DNA from: Lucinisca nassula
Lineage: Eukaryota; Mollusca; Bivalvia; Lucinida; Lucinidae
Direction: 5' to 3'
Assembly: GCA_963580285.1 (NCBI GenBank)
Contig: OY757021.1
Coordinates: forward strand, 94,165,221 to 94,229,220
DNA length: 64,000 nucleotides
Numbering within the stretch: position 1 is the first letter of the stretch; each line of letters starts with the position of its first letter. A program made the position numbers and the translations under genes. The notes under the pieces were generated by a model that was given only the letters and a program-made list of their open reading frames with translations, had not been told where the DNA came from and did no database searches. Of the stretch, positions 55,617 through 64,000 are shown one piece after another.

Positions 55617-57742
55617 CTGTCCGTCTGTCTGTCACACTTTCGTGTCCGCTCTGTAACTTGAAAACCGTTAGAGCTATCTTCACGAAACTTCGTATAAATA
55701 TTAATCAGCATTAGACGACGTGCAGTGCGCAAGAACTATAACTCTCGCATTTATACTTTTTGAATTATCTCCCTTGGAAGTTTGTCAGTATGTATATATG
55801 TATGGGCAAATCGTGTCCGGTCAATAACTTTCTTATTTTCTGATGGATTTTAAAATTACTTGGCAGAAATATTAACAACCATAAGACGATGTGTGGTGCG
55901 CATGAGGCAGGTCGGTAGCTCAAAGGTCAAGGTCATACTTAGAGGTCAAAGGTCAAAAAAGGGGCCTTTTTTTCGTATTTGGTCAATAACTTTCTTATTT
56001 TGAGATGGATTTTAAAAGTACTTGGCATAATTATTAACAACCATGAGACGATGTGTGGTGCGCATGAGGCAGGTCGGTACCTCAAAGGTCAAGGTCATAC
56101 TTAGAGGTCAAAGGTCAAAAAAGGGGCCTTTTTTTTGGTATTTGGTCAATAACTTTCTTATTTTGAGATGGATTCTAAAATTACTTGGCATAATTATTAA
56201 CAACCATGAGACAATGTGTGGTGGGCATGAGGCAGGTCGGTACCTCAAAGGTCAAGGTCATACTTAGAGGTCAAAGGTCAAAAAAGGGGCCTTTTTTTGG
56301 TATTTGGTCAATAACTTTCTTATTTTGAGATGGATTTTAAAATTACTTGGCATAATTATTAACAACAATGAGACAATGTGTGGTGCACATGAGGCAGGTC
56401 GGTACTTCAAAGGTCAAGGTCATACTTAGAGGTCAAAGGTCAAGAAAGGGGCCTTTTTTTCTTATTTGGTCAATAACTTTCTTATTTTGGGATGGATTTT
56501 GAAATCACTTGGCAGAAATGTTAACCAATATAAGACGATGTGTTGCGTGCATGACCCAGGTTGGTACCTCAAAGGTCAAGGTCATACTTAGAGGTCAAAG
56601 GTAAAAAAGGGGCCTTTTTTCGGGTTTTGTCAATAACTTGCTTATTTTTAGATAGAATTTGAATTTACTTGGCAAACATTTTAACCATCATGAGACGATG
56701 TGTTGCATGCATGATTCAGTTTGGTATCTAAAATGTCAAGGACATGCATAGAGGTCAAAGGTAAAAAAGGGGCCTTTTTTCGTGTTTGGTCAATAACTTT
56801 CTTATTTTTAGATGGATTTTGAAATTGCTAGGCAGCAATGTTAACCATCATGAGATGGTGTGTTGCATGCATGACCCAGTTTGGTACCTGAAAGGTCAAG
56901 GTCATACATAGAGGTTAAAGGTAAAAAAGGGCCTTTTTTGTGTTCTGTCAATAACTTTCTTATTTTTAGATGGATTTTGAAATTACTTGGTGGAAATGTT
57001 AACCACCATGAGACGATGTGTTGTGTGCATGACCTAAGTTGGTACCTCAAATGTCAAGGACAAAAGGTCAAAGGACAAGAGGTCAAAGGACAAAAAGGGG
57101 CCTTTTTTAGTGTTCAGTCAATAACTTTCTTCTTCCTGGATAGATTGTGAAATTACTTAGCAGAAATGTTAACCATCATGAGACGATGTTGTGCACGCTA
57201 GACCCAGGTCGGTACCTCCAAGATCAAGGTCATACTAAGATGTCAGAGGTTAAAAAAGTTTTTTGTTTTTTTTTTGTGTCCAGTCATTAACTTTTTTATT
57301 TTTGGATGGATTCAATAAAGTAACCATGCAGAAATGTTCACCGTCATTAGACCATGAGTCATGTGCAAGACCAAGGCTCATACCTCCAATGTCAAGGTCA
57401 TACCTAGAGGTCAAAGGTAAAAAAGGGACAGTCAATAACTTCCATATTCTTTGATGGATTATGAAATTACTTGGCAGAAATGTTAACCACCATGGGACGG
57501 TGTGTTGTACCTCAAAGGTCAAGCCATACTTAGGGGTCAAAGGTAAAAAAGTGCTTTTTTTGTTTACGTCCAATAACTTTTTTTTTCTATGAACATTTTT
57601 AAAGTTACTTTGCAGAAATGTTCATCTTCATTAGGTGATGTGTTGCACACAAGACCCAGCTCAATACCTCCAATGTCAAGGTTATACTTAACAGTCAAAA
57701 ACGGGGGAGACATCTGTGTTTTTGTAGAAAACAAATTCTAGT
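55520..57742 (-). mobile_element. Helentron-like element HL8, full copy
   Basis: Left (3') end TATGTCTCCCCCGAAAAAAA and TTTTTTCGGAGAGACAT hairpin; a TCTG microsatellite (55575-55630); about eleven core units of 162 bases with GGTCAATAACTTTCTTATTT; right (5') end GTAGAAAACAAATTCTAGT. Units from 55920 to 56450 carry TCAAGGTCA and AGGTCAAAGGTCA (55943, 56105, 56268, 56430). It is inserted in an HL4 unit between T and T without visible duplication. Confidence 0.8.
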
Positions 57743-58483
57743 TAAATGCAGGTGACCCCATTATTGACCTCAAAATATATCTAGGTCACTGTGACCTATA
57801 TTTTATGGTTCAGCGATTTTGCCTTTTATCTAGAATACTATTTGATGGAGAAATGTCATACCTGGATTATTAGTTCCATATGACCCAATAATTGACCGCA
57901 AAATATATCTAGGTCATGGTGACCTACATTTCATGGTTCAGTGATTCTGTCTATTATCTTGAATACTATTTGATGGAGAAATGTTATACCTGGGTTATTA
58001 GTTGCATGTGACCCCATTATTGACCTCAAAATATATCTAGGTCAGTATGACCTATATTTCATGGTTCAGTGATTTTGCCTATTATCTTGAATACAATTTG
58101 ATAGAGAAACGTCATACCTGGATTATTAGTTCCATGTGACTCTATAATTGACCGCAAAATATATCCAGGTCAGTGTGACCTATATTTCATGGTTCAGTGA
58201 TTTTGCCTATTATCTTGAACACTATTTGATGGAGAAATGTCATACCTGGATTATTTATTCCATGTGACCCCATGATTTAGCTTGAATTAATATCTAGGTC
58301 AGTGTGGCCTATATTTCATGGTTCAGTGATTTTTCCTATTATCTTGAATACTATTTGATGGAGAAATGTCTTACCTGGATAATTAGTTCCATGTGACCCG
58401 ATGATTGACATGGAAATATATCTTGGTCCTTGTGACCTATTTTCATGGTTCAATGATTTTGCCTTATAATTCAGATACAATTT

Positions 58484-58719
58484 TTTTTTTTTTTTTTTTT
58501 GGTTTGGGTTTTACGGCCCTTTCAAGATTATTTCACTCATATCGAGCCGATCGTTAATCATAGATGGGCGAAAACCGGAGTACCCGGAGAAAAACCACCT
58601 GACCTTCCGTTGCAGAACTTGGCGTCTCACACGTGACCCGAGCGAGGCTCGAACCCACGGCGGTGAGAGACCTAATGACTAAGAGTCAGCGCTCTTATCC
58701 ATTAGGCCACGGAGGCCCG
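58484..58719 (-). mobile_element. tRNA-derived SINE S4, full length
   Basis: On the minus strand the head reads GGGCCTCCGTGGCCTAATGG with box B GGTTCGAGCC, lysine-like around the anticodon (CTT in a seven-base loop), then the body and the tail GGGCCGTAAAACCCAAACC with a poly(A). It is flanked by the 14-base duplication TTCAGATACAATTT (58470-58483 and 58720-58733), so it is a recent, complete insertion. Confidence 0.88.
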
Positions 58720-58903
58720 TTCAGATACAATTTGATCCTGAAATGTAATATCTGGAATATATGTTCCATGTGACCTGATTATTGATCTCAAATATATCAA
58801 GGTGAGTGTGACCTATATTTCATGGTTCATAAATTTTTCCTTATACATGTATCTTGAAGTCGCGAAACAGGCGAGCTATGCTGTCTGGCGACAGCTCTTG
58901 TTT

Positions 58904-61126
58904 TAGCTCACCTGTCACGTAGTGACAAGGTGAGCTTTTGGGATCACTTTTTGTCCGTCTTGTGTGTGTCCGTGCATCCGTAAACTTTTCTTCAAACGAT
59001 ATCTCCTCCTAAACCACTGATCGGATTTTGACCAAACTTCACAGGAATGATTCTTAGGTGGTCCCCTTTCAAAGTTGTTCAAATGGTTCCGATCTGATGC
59101 ACATATAGGTCACAGTAGCCAAAAATAGATTTTTTTCACCGAAAACTTAAAAAATCTTCTTCTCTGAAACTGCAAGGCCCAGGTCTTTGATATTTGGTAT
59201 GAAGCTTCATCTGGTGGACCCCTACCAAGATTGTTCAAATTATAGTGCTGGGGCCAAAAATGCCCCCGCACGGGGGCCCTTTGGTTTTATATGGGCTTAT
59301 ATAGGGAAAATCTTGAAAAATCTTCTTCTCTGAAACCGCAAGGCCCTACCAAGATTGTTCAAATTATAGTGCTGGGGCCAAAAATGCCCTCGCACGGGGA
59401 CCCTTTGGTTTTACATGGGCTTATATAGGGAAAATCTAGAAAAATCTTCTTCTCTGAAACCGCAAGGCCAAGGTCTTTGATACTTGGTATGAAGCTTTAT
59501 CTAGTGGAACCCTACCAAGATTGTTCAAATTATAGTGCTGGAGCTAAAAATGCCCCCACACGGAGGCCCTTTGGTTTTACATGGGCTTATATAGGGAAAA
59601 TCTTGAAAAATCTTCTTCTCTGAAACAGCAAGGCCCAGGTCTTTGATATTTGGTATGAAGCTTCATCTAGTGGACCCCTACCAAGATTGTTCAAATTATA
59701 GTGCTGGGGCCAAAAATGCCCCCGCACGGGGGCCCTTTGGTTTTACATGGGCTTATATAGGGAAAATCTTGAAAAATCTTCTTCTCTGAAACCGCAAGGC
59801 CCAGGTCTTTGATATTTGGTGTGTAGCTTCATCTAGTGGACCCCTACCAAGATTGTTCAAATTATAGTGCTGGGACCCTTTGGTTTTACATGGGCTTATA
59901 TAGGGAAAATCTTTAAAAATTCTCTTATCTAGTGGACCCCTACCAAGATTGTTCAAATTATAGTGCTGGAGCTAAAAATGCCCCCGCACGGGGGCCCTTT
60001 GGTTTTACATGGGCTTATATTGGGAAAATCTTGAAAAATCTTCTTCTCTGAAACCGCAAGGCCCAGGTCTTTGATATTTGGTATGGAGCTTCATCTAGTG
60101 GACCCCTCCCAAGGTTGATCAAATTATAGTGCTGGGGCCAAAAATGACCCCGCACGGGGGCCCTTTGGTTTTACATGGGCTTATACATGTATAGGGAAAA
60201 TCTTGAAAAATCTTCTTCTCTGAAACCGCAAGGCCCAGGACTTTGATATTTGGTATGAAACTTCATCTAGTGGACCCCTACCAAGATTGTTCAAATTATA
60301 GTGCTGGAGCTAAAAATGCCCCTTTGGTTTTACATGGGCTTATATAGGGAAAATCTTTAAAAATCTTCTTCTCTGAAATCGCATGGCCCAGGTCTTTGAT
60401 ATTTGGTATGAAGCTTTATCTAGTGGACCCCTACCAAGATTGTTTAAATTATAGTGCTGGAGCTAAAAATGCCCCCGCACTGGGGCCCTTTGGTTTTACA
60501 TGGGCTTACCGTATTCGCCCTAATTACCGCACATGCTCCTATAAGGGCTTATACATGTATAGGGAAAATCTTGAAAAATCTTCTTCTCTGAAACCGCAAG
60601 GCCCAGGTCTTTGATATTTGGTATGAAGCTTTATCTAGTGGACCCCTACCAAATTATAGTGCTGGGGCCAAAAATGCCGTACGGTGGCCCTTTGGTTTTA
60701 CATGGGTTATATAGGGAAAATCTTGAAAAATCTTCTTCTCTGAAACAGCAAGGCCCAGGTCTTTGATATTTGGTGTGAAGCTTCATCTAGTGGACCTTTA
60801 TCAAGATTGTTTAAATTATAGCCCTGAGGCCAAAAATGCCCCCGCCCCTGGGACATTTGGTTTTACATAGGCTTATGTAGGGAATATCTTTAAAAAAATC
60901 TTCTCAGAAACCGCAAGGCTCTGGTCTTTGATATTTGGTGTGTAACTTCATCTAGTGGATCTTTGCAAAGATTGTTCAAATTATTGCCTTTGTTGATATT
61001 TGGTATAAAGCTTCACCTTTTTAGACCTCCCTCAACATTATGCACATTATAACCCTAGGGTCCCCAGGGCCCACTTGTTATTCTATGGATCAGGTGAGCG
61101 ATCCAGGGCCATCATGGCCCTCTTGT
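58904..61126 (-). mobile_element. Helentron-like element HL12
   Basis: The left (3') end TAGCTCACCTGTCACGTAG with GTGACAAGGTGAGC is the inverse of the HL11 3' end over about 55 bases. The right (5') end is GGTGAGCGATCCAGGGCC and ATCATGGCCCTCTTGT. The core is about twelve units of 150-190 bases (TCTTTGATATTTGGTATGAA, CCAAGATTGTTCAAATTATA, CACGGGGGCCCTTTGG), with deleted variants. It lies two bases from HL4 in a T run. Confidence 0.8.
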
Positions 61127-62083
61127 TTCAATTATGAGTCTTTAGGATTTAAGGGGCCCAGGGGTGTGGCCAGTTTGGACCCCAGGGGCATAATTGGCAG
61201 GATTAGTTTTAGGAGACCACTTGCCGTTGCTACATGGTAAATATCTAAGCTCTGTGGGCCCTGTGGTTTCAGAGAAGATGATTTTTGAAGCTTTTTTCCA
61301 TTATGAGTCTATGGGTGCGAAGGGGCGCCGGGGCGTGGCCCATTTAGAACCCAGGGGCATGATTGGCAGGAATTATGTAGGTGACCACTTACTGTTGCTA
61401 CATGCTAAATGTCTAAGCTCTGGGCCATGTGGTTTCAGAGAAGAAGATTTTTAAAATTTTTCCAATTATGAGTCTATGGGAGCTAAGGGGCCCCGGGGCG
61501 TAGCCCATTTGGAACCCAGGGGCATGATTGGCAGGAATTATGTAGGTGACCACCTACCATTGCTACATGCTAAATATCTAAGCTCTGGGCCCTGTGGTTT
61601 CAGAGAAGAAGGTTTTTTAAATTTTTCTCATTATAAGTCTATGGGAGCGAAGGGGAACCCAGGGTGTGGCCCATTTGGACCTCATGGGCATGATTGGCAG
61701 GAATTATGTAGGTGACCACTTGCCATTGCTACATGCTAAATATCTAAGCTCTGGGCCCTGTGGTTTCAGAGAAGAATATTTTTGAAGATTTTTTCCATTA
61801 TGAGTCTATAGGAGCTAAGGGGCCCAGGGGCGTGGTCCATTTGGACCCCAGGGGCATGATTGGCAGGAATTATGTACGTGACCACTTGCCGTTACCACAT
61901 GCTAAATATATAAGCTCTGGGCCCTGTGATTTCAGAGAAGAAGATTTTTGAAGTTTTTTTCCATTATGAGTCTATGGGAGCGAAGGGGCCCAGGGGCGTG
62001 GCTCATTTTGAACCCAGGGGCATGAATGGCAAGAATTATGTAGGTGACCACTTGCCATTTCTACATGCTAAATATCTAAGCTC

Positions 62084-62425
62084 AGGGTGTGTGTGTGTGA
62101 ATTCGGGTTTAACGTCGCTTTCAACAATTTTTCAGTCATATCACGACGGTGTCTGGTTGCGACAGGGAGCTCAATGCTCACGTTTATAGTGCTGCCTCAC
62201 TGAAGTATCATGTCCCAGACACATTACATGATACCACACCCAGTCACATTATCCTGACACTGGATCGACCAGTCCTAGCTCTACCCCGTAAATCTGAGTG
62301 CTAAGCGAGGAGCGGCTAGTACCATTTTTTTTTAACGACTTTGGTATGTCGCGGCCCGGGATCGAACCCGAGACCTCCCCTTCCCCGGAGCGTGCACTCT
62401 ACCAACTGAGCTATCGGGGCCGGTC
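62084..62425 (-). mobile_element. tRNA-derived SINE S2, full length
   Basis: The inverse orientation: CACA-type tail and GGGTTTAACGTCGCTTTCAA at the left; head GGCCCCGATAGCTCAGTTGG with box B GGTTCGATCCC at the right. It is flanked by TCTAAGCTC (62075-62083 and 62426-62434) inside an HL11 unit. Confidence 0.88.
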
Positions 62426-62893
62426 TCTAAGCTCTGGGCCCTGTGGTTTCAGAGTAGAAGATTTTTGAAGCTTTTTTCCATTATGAGTCTATGGGAGCGA
62501 AGGGGCCCCGGGGCATGGCCCATTTGGCACCCAGAGGCATGATTGGCAGGAATTATGTAGTTGACCACTTACCCTTGCTACATGCTAAATATCTAAGCCC
62601 TGGGCCCTGTGCTTTCAGAGAAGAAGATTTTTAAAATTTTTCCCTTTATAAGTCTATGGGAGCTATATGTTGCCATGGCAACCAGAATTCCAATCTGATC
62701 AGCCCAAAAACCTTATGCAGCCTTTCCCCCTACCTGATGATGCTTCACATGAAATTCGATCAATATTGGCCATGGGGTATTAGAGATATACTTATTTGAA
62801 ATTTGTTTACAGACGCACGCACGCACGCACGACGGACCACGGACAAAAAGTGATCCCAAAAGCTCACCTTGTCACTACGTGACAGGTGAGCTA

Positions 62894-63772
62894 AAAAGGC
62901 AATATATCTCTGAAACATTTCAGATCCCCACCCAAAAACCATATATATTCTTGTTTCTTATGATAAGACCCATTCAGTTTAACCAACCTGGGGGTCCCCT
63001 CGGATGTGCCCAAGCACCTCCTCCACTTTGTAAAAGGCCCCATTTCTCAGAACCATTTAGAACCCCACCCCTTAACCTTATATTATTTTGTTCCTTATGA
63101 TAAGACACATTCAGTGATACCAACCTAGGGGTCTCCGGGGGTGTGTGGGGGCCATGCCCAACCCGTCCACTTCATAAAAGGCTATATATCTCAGAAACCT
63201 TTCAGATCCCCACCCTGAAACTATATATATTCTTGTTTCTTATGATTGATAAGACACATTCAGTGATACCAACCTGGGGGTCCCATGGGATGTGCCCCTG
63301 CCATGCCCCATTCCCTCCACTTCGTAAAAGGCCCAATGTCTGAGAAACAATTCAGATCCCCACCTCTTAACTATTATTATATTCTTGTTTCTTATGATAA
63401 GACACATTCACTGATACCAACCTAGAGGTCTTCCAGGGTACGCTGGGGCAATGCCCCACCCCTCCGCTTCATAAAAGGCTATATATCTCAAAAACTATTC
63501 AGATCCCCACCCCAAAACCATATAAATGCTTTTTTCTTATGATAAGACACCAATTTGGGGATCCCCTGAGATGTGCCTGGGCCATGCCCCACCCCCTCCA
63601 CTTCATAAAAGGCCCAATATCTCAGAAATCATATATATTCTTGTTCCTTATGATAAGATGCATTCAGTGATACCAACCTAGGGGTCTCCCGGGGTGCCCA
63701 GCAGACATTCCCCATTCCTCCACTTCATAAAAGACGATATATCTCAGAAACCATTCAGATCCCCACCCCGGT
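62894..63772 (-). mobile_element. Helentron-like HL5 core array, copy 2 (right part)
   Basis: About six more units; the first resumes within the unit broken at 52184 (CCACTTCAT / AAAGGCAATATATC). The array is cut by SINE S3 at 63773, so its far end is not seen. Confidence 0.75.
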
Positions 63773-64000
63773 CCTTGCCCATCGGGGCTTGAAGAAATAG
63801 ATTGGCTGCATGATGCTTCCACGCAGAGCTGAAACCGACCACATACAAGTACTGGTAAACCCCTAAGAGGATCTAAGCCTGCCCAGGCAAAGCGGTGTGA
63901 GTCAGACCATCCATGCTTATAAACCCTAATGGTTTCATTGGGTGACAGGGCTGGAGATGTCATTTCATCTCAGTGTCGGGTAATAAAAATCCCACAAAAC
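63773..64000 (+). mobile_element. SINE S3, runs off the window
   Basis: A sense copy from GGTCCTTGCCCATCGGGG through GCATGATGCTTCCACGC to AATCCCACAAAAC at the window edge; the tail lies outside. Confidence 0.8.

Larger units (their letters stand above)
54637..58901 (-). mobile_element. Helentron-like element HL4, copy 2
   Basis: The reverse orientation of the 15741 copy: left TAGCTCGCCTGTACGAAG, right GGCGAGCTATGCTGTC and GACAGCTCTTGT. A GCGTTT run at 54696-54722 is its microsatellite. Perfect GGTCAnnnTGACC sites start at 55177, 55305, 55433, then, after the HL8 insertion, 57784, 57912, 58040 and 58168, each 128 apart within a block. It holds HL8 (55520-57742) and SINE S4 (58484-58719). Confidence 0.82.
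52185..62893 (+). mobile_element. Helentron-like element HL11, full, with nested insertions
   Basis: It starts ACAAGAGGGCCCAATGGCCC (5' hairpin), then TTGCTCACCTGTG; it ends with the hairpin CACCTTGTCACTACGTGACA and GGTGAGCTA. The core unit is about 168 bases (GTCTATGGGAGCTAAGGGGC, GGCATGATTGGCAGGATTTA, CTCTGGGCCCTGTGGTTTCA), present at 52230-54636 and 61127-62640. ACGC repeats lie at 62814-62832. Nested inside are HL4 (54637-58901), HL12 (58904-61126) and SINE S2 (62084-62425). Confidence 0.78.

Noticed and set aside
62334..62425. Functional tRNA gene
   Set aside because: The tRNA-like part is the head of SINE S2, flanked by a target duplication and followed by the SINE body; the same head occurs at 21433.

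Overview
This is nuclear DNA of an animal, most likely a marine bivalve mollusc. That is an inference from three things: spliceosomal introns, a phospholipase C gene of animal type, and a very dense load of tRNA-derived SINEs, tandem-core hairpin-ended elements of the kind known from bivalves (pearl-like), TIR elements and a Ty3/Gypsy-like retrotransposon. There are no bacterial operons, rRNA genes or CRISPR arrays. Family labels such as HL4, M1 and S3 are mine and only link entries within this report.

Host gene. Four exons of a phosphoinositide-specific phospholipase C, closest to the delta class, lie on the minus strand at 24444-24561, 18535-18620, 6381-6501 and 3603-3771, in N-to-C order. 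They join in frame across GT/AG introns of about 5.8, 12.0 and 2.6 kb and encode most of the catalytic X domain with all expected active-site residues. The EF-hand/PH exons upstream and the Y/C2 exons downstream were not found. Two further exon candidates (558-719 minus; 34905-34989 plus) are weak.

Introns and 3' part (1-25 kb). The introns hold a 7.3 kb long-TIR element (6588-13909, 8-bp target duplication) inserted in a small hairpin MITE, a pogo/Tigger-like element (14788-18120) inserted in a SINE, piggyBac-like MITEs, a fold-back region, and several Helentron-like elements.

Middle (25-46 kb). Here are Helentron-like elements HL5, HL6, HL7, HL8 and HL9, a pogo-like insertion in HL6, and one LTR retrotransposon with nearly intact gag-pol (36852-41660). 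Its coding region is split by a single in-frame TGA inside the reverse transcriptase, and it is followed directly by a 1.7 kb tandem array.

Right (46-64 kb). This is a nest of Helentron-like elements. HL5 was entered by HL10 and HL11; HL11 was entered by HL4, HL12 and a SINE; HL4 was entered by HL8 and another SINE. A SINE runs off the right edge.

Most striking: at least twelve families with unrelated tandem cores share one end design (5' start and hairpin, then a motif repeated in inverse in the 3' hairpin). One inserted precisely between two T residues with no target duplication. The cores of three of these families carry a nuclear-receptor-type AGGTCA arrangement once per repeat unit, including perfect GGTCAnnnTGACC palindromes at exactly 128-bp spacing.
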